A stretch of DNA of 64,000 nt from positions 616,257 to 680,256 of the forward strand of contig JADJHZ010000002.1 of assembly GCA_016707205.1 (NCBI GenBank). The letters run 5' to 3'. The position numbers and the translations under genes are program-made. This stretch comes from Haliscomenobacter sp. (GTDB taxonomy: Bacteria; Bacteroidota; Bacteroidia; Chitinophagales; Saprospiraceae). The notes beneath the pieces were generated by a model. It searched no databases and had not been told where the DNA came from. It saw only the letters and a program-made list of their open reading frames with translations. Positions 1 through 9,114 of the stretch are shown piece by piece. Within the stretch, counting starts at the first letter, position 1. Each line of letters begins with the position of its first letter.

Positions 1-1786
1 CCGACCGGGCGGCGAGGTTTTCGGCGAGAAAATAAAGCACCTGGGCTCTGGCATGGCCCGTAGCCGAGGCCCAGCCGCGGGCGGCATGGGCGGCTTCCAC
101 GGCGTTGCGGATATCCTTGCGGTTGCCATCCCCTACTTCGCCGAGAAGCAGGTTATCGGGACCGTAAACAGGCAGACTGTACCCGCTGTCGGGCCTAACC
201 TGCTTGCCGCCGATGTACAGCTTGGGGGTGCGGTCGACAGGCGGCATACCCGCTATCCCGCTTTCGCGGCTTTGGGTTTTTGCCTTTTTCAGCACAACCG
301 GTTTATCAAAGAAGGCGTCTTCCACCGTTTGTCTGACGTATTCGTAAAGTCCCTCCTTCCCTCCTTCCCTGCCGAAGCCCGATTCCCGGTAGCCCCCGAA
401 CCCGGAGGCGGCGTCGAATACGTTGGTGCAGTTGATCCATACCGTGCCGGCCTTGACCTGTGGCGCGATGTCGAGCGCGAGGTTGATATTGTCGGTCCAG
501 ATGCTGGCTGCCAGGCCGTAGCGGGTATTGTTCGCCAGTTGGACCGCCTCTGCCGGGGTACGGAAGGTCATCGCCACCAGCACGGGGCCAAAGATCTCTT
601 CCTGGGCGATGACATGCGCCGGGGATACCTCGGTGAACAGCGTCGGCGGATAGAAATAGCCTTCTGCGGGGCAGGCCCAGGAGGGCTGCCAGAGGCGGGC
701 GCCTTCCTCGACCCCTTTGCGGACCAATTCCTCAATGGTTCGGAGTTGGACGGGCGCTACGATGGCGCCGATATCGATGCTCTTATCCAGGGGGTCGCCT
801 ACACGGAGCTTTTCCATCCTCGCCCGGATTTTGGCATACAGCTTTTTCGCCACGCTTTCCTGTACCAGAAGGCGGGAGCCGGCGCAACACACCTGCCCCT
901 GGTTGAACCAGATGGCGTCGACCACCCCTTCCACCACGCTGTCGAGATCCGAGTCTTCGAAAACGATAAAAGGCGATTTACCGCCCAGTTCCAGGGATAA
1001 TTTCTTACCCGACCCAGCGGTCGCTTTCCGGATGATCCGGCCCACTTCGGTCGATCCGGTGAAGGCGATTTTATCGACCCCCTCGTGTTTGGTCAGCGCG
1101 GCGCCGGTTTCCCCAGCGCCGGTTACGACGTTGACCACTCCGGGAGGCAGACCAGCATTCCGGCATATTTCGGCGAACAGCAGGGCGGTAAGGGGCGTGT
1201 ATTCCGCCGGTTTGAGCACCACCGTGTTGCCCATAGCCAGGGCGGGGGCGATTTTCCAGGCCAGCATCAGCAGGGGGAAATTCCAGGGAATGATCTGACC
1301 GACGACGCCCACTTCCCTGTAGCCGGCAAGCTCGGTGTCGCGCAGTTGCGCCCATCCGGCATGGTAGTAAAAGTGGCGCGCAACGAGCGGAATATCGATG
1401 TCTCGGGTTTCGCGGATGGGTTTGCCGTTGTCGAGGGATTCCAGGACAGCGAATAATCGGCTATACTTTTGGATCTGGCGGGCCAGGGCATAGAGGTAGC
1501 GCGCCCGGGCATGGCCGCTCAAAGCGGCCCAGTGGGGCAGTGCCTGGCGGGCGGCGGCAACGGCGCGGCCGACGTCGTCGGGTCCGCCTTCTGCAATCCG
1601 GGCCAGGAATTCCTTATTGGCCGGGTTGACGGTCTCGAAGTATTTCCCAGATACCGGCGGCGCCCATTCGCCGTTGATGAACAACCGGAATTCGCGTTGG
1701 TGCGCATCCAGCCACTGATCGGCGGCGTCGCGGCTTTCGGGGGCGGGGCCGTATTCCATCGTTTCGAATAAGTCTTTGATTTTCAT
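1..1786 (-). CDS. Two-domain aldehyde dehydrogenase, 3' end outside window
   Basis: NAD(P)-dependent aldehyde dehydrogenase, cytoplasmic, oxidising an aldehyde to its acid. The frame opens with ATG at 1786 and runs off the left edge, so 595 residues are visible. The first domain (about residues 30-500) is complete: IIPWNFPL, the Rossmann turn FTGSTEVG, the general base Glu266 in LELGGK and the catalytic Cys300 in GQVCC. Near residue 515 a second ALDH start (TPKLYIGGKQV) begins, so the whole protein is probably a tandem ALDH of the ALDH16 kind (about 800 aa). It lies 23 nt behind deoC in the same direction. DeoC releases acetaldehyde, so removal of acetaldehyde as acetate is the likely job; this link is inferred from context. 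Confidence 0.93.
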   Translation of the reverse strand, partial: MKIKDLFETMEYGPAPESRDAADQWLDAHQREFRLFINGEWAPPVSGKYFETVNPANKEFLARIAEGGPDDVGRAVAAARQALPHWAALSGHARARYLYALARQIQKYSRLFAVLESLDNGKPIRETRDIDIPLVARHFYYHAGWAQLRDTELAGYREVGVVGQIIPWNFPLLMLAWKIAPALAMGNTVVLKPAEYTPLTALLFAEICRNAGLPPGVVNVVTGAGETGAALTKHEGVDKIAFTGSTEVGRIIRKATAGSGKKLSLELGGKSPFIVFEDSDLDSVVEGVVDAIWFNQGQVCCAGSRLLVQESVAKKLYAKIRARMEKLRVGDPLDKSIDIGAIVAPVQLRTIEELVRKGVEEGARLWQPSWACPAEGYFYPPTLFTEVSPAHVIAQEEIFGPVLVAMTFRTPAEAVQLANNTRYGLAASIWTDNINLALDIAPQVKAGTVWINCTNVFDAASGFGGYRESGFGREGGKEGLYEYVRQTVEDAFFDKPVVLKKAKTQSRESGIAGMPPVDRTPKLYIGGKQVRPDSGYSLPVYGPDNLLLGEVGDGNRKDIRNAVEAAHAARGWASATGHARAQVLYFLAENLAARS

Positions 1787-1809
1787 AGCAAGAAAAGATT
1801 TAGGGCTGG

Positions 1810-2784
1810 TTAGCCCATCGGATGCCGGTAATCGGCGGAATACGTTCCGGTGACGAAATGTTCCAACTGGCGTTCGATATCGGTGAGCAGGCTGCTGGCG
1901 CCAAAGCGGAACAGGCGGGGGCTCAGCCAGTCGTTGCCCAGTTCTTCCTTCATCAGGATCAGCCAGTCCAGGGCTTGTTTGGCGGTGCGGATGCCGCCGG
2001 CGGGTTTGAAGCCTACCTGAAATCCCGTTCGTTCGTAATATTCGCGGATGGCGCGCACCATGACGAGGCTTACCGGAAGGGTGGCGTTGACGCTTTCCTT
2101 GCCGGTACTGGTTTTGATGAAATCGGCCCCGGCCATCATACAAACGTGGCTGGCTTTGGCGACGTTGGTCAACGTGGCCAGCTCGCCGGTGGCGAGGATC
2201 GTCTTCATGTGGGCGGGGCCGCACGCTTCCCGGAACGAGACCACTTCTTCGTAGAGGTTTTCCCATTCCCCTCTCAGCACGTGGGCACGGCTGATGACAA
2301 TGTCGATCTCCTGCGCTCCCGCCTTAACCGATGCCCCGATTTCTTCGAGTTTTTGGGCCATAGGGATTTGCCCGGCAGGGAAACCTGTAGACACGGCAGC
2401 CACCGGAATATCGCTGCCTTCCAGGGCATCCAGGGCGGCGGCGATGAGGTTGTGGTAGACGCAAACCGCGCCGGTGTGCAGGCCAAGATCGCCTACTCCC
2501 ATGCGCTCCAACAGGTCCTGCCTGACCGGTTGCCGGGCTTTGGCGCAAAGCCGCACGACGTTGCCGGGCGTATCGTCGCCAGCCAGGGTCGTGAGGTCCA
2601 TACAGGCGATGGCGCGCAGCAACCACGCAGCCTGCCATTCCTTCTTGACCGTACGGCGTTTGCCAAGCGTATCTGCCCGGCGTTCCACGGCAGACCGGTT
2701 GACGCGGATGCTTTTGATCCATTCCAGATCGAGGGGCAGGATGGGCACGCGAGGGTGCGTTTTTTGTTTTTCTTTGTCCTTCAT
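1810..2784 (-). CDS. deoC: Deoxyribose-phosphate aldolase DeoC
   Basis: Class I aldolase that splits 2-deoxyribose-5-phosphate into glyceraldehyde-3-phosphate and acetaldehyde in the cytoplasm, the last step of deoxynucleoside catabolism. The key residues are visible: Schiff-base Lys224 in FIKTSTGK, Lys260 in GFKPAGG and Asp161 in EIDIV. At 324 aa it is longer than the 220-260 aa bacterial enzymes because of an N-terminal extension of about 60 residues, as in the longer DeoC group. It sits between a DUF885 lipoprotein gene (39 nt upstream) and the aldehyde dehydrogenase (23 nt downstream) and is probably co-transcribed with both. Confidence 0.95.
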   Translation of the reverse strand: MKDKEKQKTHPRVPILPLDLEWIKSIRVNRSAVERRADTLGKRRTVKKEWQAAWLLRAIACMDLTTLAGDDTPGNVVRLCAKARQPVRQDLLERMGVGDLGLHTGAVCVYHNLIAAALDALEGSDIPVAAVSTGFPAGQIPMAQKLEEIGASVKAGAQEIDIVISRAHVLRGEWENLYEEVVSFREACGPAHMKTILATGELATLTNVAKASHVCMMAGADFIKTSTGKESVNATLPVSLVMVRAIREYYERTGFQVGFKPAGGIRTAKQALDWLILMKEELGNDWLSPRLFRFGASSLLTDIERQLEHFVTGTYSADYRHPMG

Positions 2785-2823
2785 CGGTTTTTCCTTGGTG
2801 CAGGTTAAGCTAAAATTTCAGGT

Positions 2824-4479
2824 TTACCGACTGGCACGAATGCTCCACACCTCCCCCTCCATACCCGTCAACTGCCAGTGTCCCAGGGAGATGGGAATAT
2901 TATCGATGGCGTTGAGCTGGTCAAAGAACCGATGGAGGCGGAAAGGCTGGTTTTGCGCTTCCTGCAACCGGGCGTACTCCGCCAGGGCTTGCTCCACGAG
3001 GTGTTTGCCGGTGATATAACTGGTTCCGTAACCCGGTTGCCTCAGGTAAAGGTGTTGTTCAAAGATGCGCAGTTCCTTCTCCGTTTTCATCCATCCGCGC
3101 GGGGTATACTCCGAATGGATTCCGCCCGCTTCCTCCATGGTCATCTCGTTGGCATGGGCATAGAGGGAGCCCAGGCCTCGGGCAGCGCGCTGGGCGATCA
3201 GGATGTATACGATCTCCCGGACTCTGGGGTTATCGTCGTACAGGCCTGCCTGCATGAACAACTCCTCGACCGCTGTGGCCATCCCTTCGTTCCTGGAATC
3301 GAAAATATTGTACAATAGCGGGCCCCGGCGGATCTCGCTGGCGTGCGGTTCCTGATCCATGCGCGCCAGCTCGAACCAATGGTAAAAATGCGAGTACAGG
3401 GGCCGGGGATCGTAATGAGCGCCAATCCAGAAAAAGTGACGTTTTTCTTTCGGAACAAACTGGCCCAGATGTTCCCGCAATGCCGGTTCGAAATAGGGTT
3501 TCACGGTGACGATTGCTTCCTCTTCCAGGAACCGCATCAGGCTTTGAGCCGATGCCTCGGCCAGCGCATGATAAGCCTCCGGGGTTTCTGCTGAAACCAG
3601 GGGCGGCAATTTCCGGTTGCGGTGTTCTTCCAGTTTCAGCGAAGCCCAGGCCCGGCTGAGCTCGCGTTTGAGGAGCATGACCTCGTCTTCCCAGGTCAGT
3701 GGCACCAGATGCACGTTTTGGATATACCAGGTATAATTTTCCTTCCCGATGCCCGAGGGACCGGTTTTGGTTTTGGCTTCCGTTTCCAACCAGCTTACGA
3801 AGTCATTTGTAGAGGCAATGGCCGTTTGGATGGCATTGGACAGTTCGTCGTCCCCCTTGATGCCTGGTTGCTCCAGAAGCGCGCGCAGATCGTCTGTTTG
3901 GGAACGGATATCGCGGATACCGGTTATCCAGAGATCTTTTGCGTTGCCGGTCAGGTTGGTTTTGGCTTGAGCGTTCAAGGGTGGGATGACCCCTAAATCG
4001 CCCACCAGGCGGGTTCGCTCCGCAGCGCTCAACGGAAAGGAATACGTCCAAAGCTCGGTAGTGGCATGGTGCGTGGGGCCTTCGTGGGCGGGCACATCGC
4101 TGCGATCGGTCCAGACGGATTTATAAAACGCCGGGTCGCGTACCCAGGGCTGAAGTACCCGATGGTTGAAGTCATACCCGTTCATCTCTGCCCACACGAT
4201 GTGCCAATCTACCCGCTGCGCCACCGGCCAGCCGGAGGTGTCGATGGAGAGCAATTTCGCCTGAAGCTTTTTAAAGCCTGGCCCGCGTTCTTTAAAGGTT
4301 CCGGAGGTGTAATCGGGCGCGCCATCCTTTAAGGGAGGGCGCTCAAAAGCCCGCCAATCGCGAAACAACGAAACCAGATCCTGGTAATCCGTCAAGGGAG
4401 TAGAATCGGTTACGCCGGGTGCGCAACCCGAAACAAGGACAAATGCGAAGCTTGCAAAGAGAATCAAATGGCGAACCAT
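2824..4479 (-). CDS. DUF885-type lipoprotein, putative metallopeptidase clan
   Basis: A 551-aa exported lipoprotein. The N-terminus is a signal peptide with lipobox LVSGC (Cys19), so it should be lipid-anchored. The body fits DUF885: an EGMATAVEELFMQAG helix and a PGYGTSYITGK segment near residue 485 resemble the EGWA and PGY.TSY.GK signatures of that family, which is placed in the peptidase MA clan. The helix at the usual HExxH position does not carry the zinc motif, so catalysis is uncertain. It is the first gene of a minus-strand run leading into deoC. No substrate can be named. Confidence 0.8.
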   Translation of the reverse strand: MVRHLILFASFAFVLVSGCAPGVTDSTPLTDYQDLVSLFRDWRAFERPPLKDGAPDYTSGTFKERGPGFKKLQAKLLSIDTSGWPVAQRVDWHIVWAEMNGYDFNHRVLQPWVRDPAFYKSVWTDRSDVPAHEGPTHHATTELWTYSFPLSAAERTRLVGDLGVIPPLNAQAKTNLTGNAKDLWITGIRDIRSQTDDLRALLEQPGIKGDDELSNAIQTAIASTNDFVSWLETEAKTKTGPSGIGKENYTWYIQNVHLVPLTWEDEVMLLKRELSRAWASLKLEEHRNRKLPPLVSAETPEAYHALAEASAQSLMRFLEEEAIVTVKPYFEPALREHLGQFVPKEKRHFFWIGAHYDPRPLYSHFYHWFELARMDQEPHASEIRRGPLLYNIFDSRNEGMATAVEELFMQAGLYDDNPRVREIVYILIAQRAARGLGSLYAHANEMTMEEAGGIHSEYTPRGWMKTEKELRIFEQHLYLRQPGYGTSYITGKHLVEQALAEYARLQEAQNQPFRLHRFFDQLNAIDNIPISLGHWQLTGMEGEVWSIRASR

Positions 4480-4597
4480 GAACCGATGTTTTGGTGACGA
4501 AAGGAATATTTTGTTGGCTTAATCAGGGAAGTTCACTAAATGTAAGGCGCATTTTCAGAACGGACAAGAATTAAGGGCCAATCCCTTTAGCCGGCGC

Positions 4598-4628
4598 TTG
4601 CCCGAATGGCAAAAAAACCGTAACTTAG
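4598..4628 (+). promoter_or_regulatory. Candidate Bacteroidota promoter
   Basis: CTTG at 4597-4600, a 20-nt spacer and TAACTTAG at 4621-4628 match the Bacteroidota -33 TTG / -7 TAnnTTTG layout with one mismatch in the -7 box. It would give a leader of about 165 nt for the gene at 4801. The rest of the 321-nt gap 4480-4800 shows no gene. Confidence 0.4.
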
Positions 4629-4800
4629 AGGAAATTGGCATTTGCTCTTTCCGGGCATACCGGCGTACGGCGCGTCTTCACTCCTTCCCTAACTTGGTTC
4701 ACCCGACGGTGCGGTTTTTTCTGTATCCACGAGTTCGCTTGCGGTCAAAAAGCCTGCGTGTGTTGAGGATTTAACAATAACTCAAATAAAACCAAACGTC

Positions 4801-5907
4801 GTGAAAAAAATTGCTCACCTGCAACAAGAACTACTTCAGGAAGTTCGTTCCCAAGCCCGCCTGGAGATGGATTCCATCCTGGCGATGGACCCCAAGAGGT
4901 ACCAAAGAACGGCAGCACGTATCATCAACCGCTGGTATGCCCTGCTGGAGAACCGCAACAACGTTTTCGCCGGGTATAAACCGGGCGAGGCGCCTATGAC
5001 CGTGCAAAAATTCCACACGTTTTTGCTCCACGATTTTTCCCAAAAGGTCAAAAGGGATTTCCGGGTGTTTTACGGACTGGCAGCTAAACTGGAAATGCTG
5101 GGGTTGAACGACCTGTTCAGCACCTTTTTCATCCGGAACGTAATGCTGGAAAACGACAACATCGCCTCCGGGCTAACCCATTCCCTGCCTGCCTCGACGT
5201 TCAGGGAGGCGTTCCAAGCCATGGAGGGTCCATTCCGGAAGTGGGGAGTTCAGAAAAAAGCGATGCAGACCCTGCTCATCCAGCCCTCTGAGCATATTAA
5301 AGACATCAACGTGAAGGTGCTGGCGCCGGGAGACGCTCAGTATCCCGACCCCATCATCCTTACGCCGTCCAACACGCCCGAAAAATGGAAGATCGTTATT
5401 CCGGAAAGTGTTCCTGTAGAAAAAGACTTCCCCGACTTCCAGGTGAACATACAGACAGGCTTCAGCTATTTCATTGTTAATTTTGCGCATTCCATAGAAA
5501 AAATGCTGGATCGGATCGTCCGGATGGAAACCCAATCCGGCATTTTCACTCCCGATGGGCGGCCTGTGATTAACTTCCACGTCATCCAGCCGGATGCGGA
5601 ATTTTGGCATGCTCCGGGGGCCGGCGAGGTGTGCCTGCAAACCGGGACCTCCGGCGCCGTTTGCATGGGCGCGGTGGCGCAACTCGATCCGCTTAGCGCG
5701 ATTGGCGCATGCTATGGCGCGATCAAAAACGGCTGGGACTTTGGCGGCGTTGCCGGGCGCGAAGTCTGGAACTGGTTCCACGACCTGGAAAAAGACGTGG
5801 AAGACCCCGTGACGAGTATTCGGGCAAGGCATTTCGTTTGCCCCACTAAACAGCTTTTCGCGGAACGCCAAAAGCGGGAACCTGTTGCCGATCCGGATCA
5901 TTATTGA
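4801..5907 (+). CDS. Unrecognised 368-aa protein
   Basis: I do not recognise this family. The frame starts with GTG at 4801; the next in-frame Met is at residue 23, so the start is not certain. There is no signal peptide or lipobox. The first 150 residues are charged and look helical; the middle is rich in beta-type sequence (residues 180-220). A Cys/Gly segment near residues 275-305 (EVCLQTGTSGAVCMG) is followed by an Asp/Trp-rich tail. The gene stands alone, with a likely promoter in front and a strong hairpin 39 nt behind. Probably cytoplasmic. Confidence 0.75.
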   Translation: MKKIAHLQQELLQEVRSQARLEMDSILAMDPKRYQRTAARIINRWYALLENRNNVFAGYKPGEAPMTVQKFHTFLLHDFSQKVKRDFRVFYGLAAKLEMLGLNDLFSTFFIRNVMLENDNIASGLTHSLPASTFREAFQAMEGPFRKWGVQKKAMQTLLIQPSEHIKDINVKVLAPGDAQYPDPIILTPSNTPEKWKIVIPESVPVEKDFPDFQVNIQTGFSYFIVNFAHSIEKMLDRIVRMETQSGIFTPDGRPVINFHVIQPDAEFWHAPGAGEVCLQTGTSGAVCMGAVAQLDPLSAIGACYGAIKNGWDFGGVAGREVWNWFHDLEKDVEDPVTSIRARHFVCPTKQLFAERQKREPVADPDHY

Positions 5908-5945
5908 TACCGCTTGCGGCGCTTGCCCATGGCAACAAAAAAATA

Positions 5946-6008
5946 TTTCTTTTTTCCATTCTCATAAAGAACCGCTTTGCGATTTTTTATGAGAATGGAA
6001 AAAAGAAA
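5946..6008. terminator. Perfect 23-bp inverted repeat, bidirectional terminator-like hairpin
   Basis: Arms 5946-5968 and 5986-6008 are perfect reverse complements, separated by 17 nt. Both outer ends are A/T tracts, so either strand could end in a U run. It follows the gene at 4801-5907 and precedes a likely promoter at 6092, which suits a transcription terminator. Confidence 0.7.
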
Positions 6009-6091
6009 ATAAAAATTTCATGCAGGGTGCAAAGGACGGCCTTTTGAGGCAGTTCCTTACAGCCGGTTAGCCCATAAATGTCCAGTAAGGT

Positions 6092-6122
6092 ATTGAAAAT
6101 CTACTTTACGGGTTTAACTTTA
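6092..6122 (+). promoter_or_regulatory. Candidate Bacteroidota promoter for the DUF2059 gene
   Basis: ATTG at 6092-6095, a 19-nt spacer and TAACTTTA at 6115-6122 fit the -33/-7 consensus of this phylum with one mismatch in each box. It lies 61 nt before the chosen start at 6183 and inside the upstream extension of that frame, which argues against the longer start at 6078. Confidence 0.5.
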
Positions 6123-6182
6123 CTGTCCTACTTCCCTTTGGGTGTGCAGCAGTATGTTATTTTAACCTGTAAATCCCTTATC

Positions 6183-6629
6183 ATGCGTAAGCTAATCCTC
6201 TTGCCTGTTTTTGTTCTGCTCTTCTCCGGCGTTTCTTTCAGCCAACCCGACAGCCTCTACGCCGCTACGCTTAAGAAGATGATCCTGGCCTCCGGTTCCC
6301 AAGCTTCCTACGATGCGGTCGTAACACAGGTCATTGGGGTCTTTAAATCGAATTTTGACGAGCAAAACCCTGAATTTTTTGATTTGCTGGAAGCCGAATT
6401 GAAACAATTTATGGTCGACGATTTGGTGAGCATGCTCGTTCCGGTATATCAGAAATACTTGACAAAAGAAGACCTGGAGGGGCTTATCCAGTTTTATGAA
6501 ACGCCGGCAGGGAAAAAATTTGCTCAAATGGCCCCCGACATTGCCCGGGAGTCCATGACTATTGGGCAAGCCTGGGGTATGAAAATTGGCGACGAGATTA
6601 TGAAAAAATTGGAAGAAAAAAGAAAATAA
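6183..6629 (+). CDS. DUF2059 family exported protein
   Basis: A 148-aa protein. The start at 6183 is preferred because it gives a clean signal peptide (MRKLILLPVFVLLFSGVSFSQ); the frame stays open upstream to 6078, but that extension has no signal character. The mature part is a single DUF2059 domain, with the typical run LTKEDLEGLIQFYETPAGKKF followed by a helix ending in a Lys/Glu tail. Function of the family is unknown; it is usually periplasmic. The next gene starts 11 nt later and may be co-transcribed. Confidence 0.85.
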   Translation: MRKLILLPVFVLLFSGVSFSQPDSLYAATLKKMILASGSQASYDAVVTQVIGVFKSNFDEQNPEFFDLLEAELKQFMVDDLVSMLVPVYQKYLTKEDLEGLIQFYETPAGKKFAQMAPDIARESMTIGQAWGMKIGDEIMKKLEEKRK

Positions 6630-6640
6630 CGTAGCAACCA

Positions 6641-9004
6641 ATGAACATTCGCTTTCTATTTATCCTGACATTCCTTTTTCATAACCTTCATGCTCAGATT
6701 GCCTTTAAAACAAGGCATTTGGAGCTTTCGATCGACCCTTCAGGCCATGTAACGCAATGGACCGGCCGGAGTTCCGGGAAACATTACGCCGATTCCACCC
6801 GAAAATCGCCGCTGCTTGTGCTCTATATCGGCGCCCAGTCGGAATCCCCTTCCAAAGCCTCTTATAATCCCAAATCCAAAACGCTTACGCTCCAATATCC
6901 CCAGAGCAAGGCAACCCTTACCGTCCGCGTTGAGGAGCGGGAGGAATACCTCGTATTTGAATTGATTAAAGCCCTTCCGGAGACAGCGATCGATAAAGTC
7001 GTGTGGGGGCCTTTCGCTACGTCGATTGGCGAAACCGTAGGAGAAATTGTGGGCGTGGTGCGAAACGGCCAGTTTGCCCTGGGCATTCAGAGCCTGAACG
7101 TCAAAACGGTTGGCGGATTCCCTTCCAACAACGAAGGATTCGAATTAGCCAGAGGCTCCGCGGCGCAGCAGACGCCCTCGGGAAGCGTCCTTCAGGCCTA
7201 CGCGCTCAATCGGAGCAAGGCCCGAAACATCACGGTCTGGGACAAAAACTTTCCCAATATGCCGGTGCCTCCAATACCCGGCGAGACGGTCAGGGGCTCC
7301 AAGATCGCGCTGTTCGGATGCCCGGAGCCTCAGGCGCTGGAGCTCATTGGCAAGATCGAGGTGGAACAAGGCTTACCCCATCCGCTGATCGACGGGGTCT
7401 GGTCGAAGATCTCGCCTCAAACCGGCAGGTCGTATCTGATTGCCAACTACACCGAGTCCAACATCGATACCTTGCTGGAATACACCCAAAAAGCCGGATT
7501 GATGAGCCTCTATCACATGGACGCCTTCAAAAGCTGGGGGCATTACGAGCTCAGTCCGGCCTTTTTCCCAAACGGAGTTGCCGGCATGCAGGATTGCGTC
7601 AAAAAAGCAAATCAAAAAGGCATCCACCTTGGGGCCCATACCCTCACCAATTTTATCCAAACCCACGATCCATACGTAACGCCGGTACCGGACAAGCGCC
7701 TTGCCAAAACGGGGTTTAGCCGCCTGAGCGCCGCCGTCGATTCCAATGCCACCGTCATCCCGGTGGAATCGCCGGAGTATTTTGCCAATACCCATGCCAA
7801 CTGGCTGCACACGGTGGTCATCGGGGAAGAACTGATCCGCTATAAAAAAGTTTCCGACGAAGCGCCCTGGAGGCTGCTCGACTGCGAACGGGGCGCTTTT
7901 GGAACGAAAAAAGCTGCCCATTCCATCGGCGCTGAGGTGGGCAAACTCCTGGATCACCCCTACGAGGTGTTTTACCCCAACCTGGAGCTCCAAACCGAAA
8001 TTGCGCGGAACCTCGCCAGGCGTTTCAACGAATCGGGGCTTTCCCACCTCGACTTCGACGGCCACGAAGGCTGCCTGGCAGCGGGACAGGGGGATTACGG
8101 CATCGACCTCTTTGCAGAAACGTTCATCCGGAATACCACGCACCCGGTGATCAACGGCACCAGCCTGTCCAAGCATTTTTACTGGCATATCAACACCTAT
8201 TGCAACTGGGGCGAACCCTGGTACGGCGGCTTCGCGGAAAGCATGCAGGAATACCGCATCAACAACCAGGCGCTCCTGGAACGCAATTACCTGCCCAATA
8301 TGCTGGGCTGGTACCTGCTCACCGAAACCACCACGCTAGCCGACATGGAGTGGATGCTGGCCCGCGCCGCCGGGTATAACGCCGGATTTGCGATGGCCAC
8401 CAGCCTTGCTGCGCTGAAGAACAATTCCCAGACAGACAATCTCCTGCTGGCCATTCGCGATTGGGAGCAACTCCGCCGCGCCCGCGCCTTTAGCCAGGAG
8501 CAGCGGGAGCGACTGAAAATCCCCGCGAACGAATTCCACCTTGTCCGCACAGGGGAAAATACCTGGAACCTGTTCCCTTTCCATAAAAGCCCGGAATTCG
8601 TCCACGAAAAAACAGAAAAACAACCCGGAGAACCCACCGATTCCAAATGGGAGTACGCTATGCCGGACGAAGAACAATTCTTTCAGTTTAAACTCTTGGT
8701 CAGGGAAGGAGAAGGAACGGTCAAAAACCCTGTCTTCAAGATCGACAACTACTCGCGGGTTGAACTGCCGGTCGAGCTCTATCCAGGCGAAGCCTGTTAC
8801 CCGCTGAACGACCGCCAAATCCGGGTGATGGACGAAAAGGGACGCCAGAAAAAGATCGTAGAGCTGCCTGCGCCATTGCCCTTGCTTGCAAAAGGCGGGC
8901 ACGTCATTGCTTTCAACGCCCACTATTCGGCTATGGGTAACCAACCAAAGGTAGCGGTGTATTTTAAAAGCATGGGGGCGCCGGAGGGGATTCGGCTGCC
9001 TTAA
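6641..9004 (+). CDS. Secreted glycoside-hydrolase-like protein
   Basis: A 787-aa protein with a signal peptide ending near LHAQ (residue 19). The N-terminal 230 residues are beta-rich, like the sandwich in front of many glycosidase barrels. From about residue 245 there is a TIM-barrel-like pattern, with strand/acid pairs such as LYHMDAF (residue 290) and LDFDGHEG (about residue 470) and many Trp residues; the C-terminal 120 residues are again beta-rich. This resembles clan-D/GH36-like alpha-glycosidases, but I cannot assign a GH number or substrate. It follows the DUF2059 gene by 11 nt. Confidence 0.6.
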   Translation: MNIRFLFILTFLFHNLHAQIAFKTRHLELSIDPSGHVTQWTGRSSGKHYADSTRKSPLLVLYIGAQSESPSKASYNPKSKTLTLQYPQSKATLTVRVEEREEYLVFELIKALPETAIDKVVWGPFATSIGETVGEIVGVVRNGQFALGIQSLNVKTVGGFPSNNEGFELARGSAAQQTPSGSVLQAYALNRSKARNITVWDKNFPNMPVPPIPGETVRGSKIALFGCPEPQALELIGKIEVEQGLPHPLIDGVWSKISPQTGRSYLIANYTESNIDTLLEYTQKAGLMSLYHMDAFKSWGHYELSPAFFPNGVAGMQDCVKKANQKGIHLGAHTLTNFIQTHDPYVTPVPDKRLAKTGFSRLSAAVDSNATVIPVESPEYFANTHANWLHTVVIGEELIRYKKVSDEAPWRLLDCERGAFGTKKAAHSIGAEVGKLLDHPYEVFYPNLELQTEIARNLARRFNESGLSHLDFDGHEGCLAAGQGDYGIDLFAETFIRNTTHPVINGTSLSKHFYWHINTYCNWGEPWYGGFAESMQEYRINNQALLERNYLPNMLGWYLLTETTTLADMEWMLARAAGYNAGFAMATSLAALKNNSQTDNLLLAIRDWEQLRRARAFSQEQRERLKIPANEFHLVRTGENTWNLFPFHKSPEFVHEKTEKQPGEPTDSKWEYAMPDEEQFFQFKLLVREGEGTVKNPVFKIDNYSRVELPVELYPGEACYPLNDRQIRVMDEKGRQKKIVELPAPLPLLAKGGHVIAFNAHYSAMGNQPKVAVYFKSMGAPEGIRLP

Positions 9005-9070
9005 AACGCGGGGCTTTTACTTACTTAAAGATGGGCCATTCGAAAACAAAAAAAGTACTTTAACATGGCG

Positions 9071-9096
9071 CTTGGGCTCCCCAAGGCCTTGGTTTT
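9071..9096 (+). terminator. Weak hairpin with T-rich tail
   Basis: CTTGGG/CCCAAG (9071-9085) forms a 6-bp stem with a 3-nt loop; it overlaps the 12-bp palindrome CCAAGGCCTTGG (9081-9092), which is followed by TTTTATT. It lies between the glycosidase-like gene and the DUF389 gene and may end transcription of the former. Confidence 0.35.
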
Positions 9097-9114
9097 ATTA
9101 AGGAGCGGGAATCA

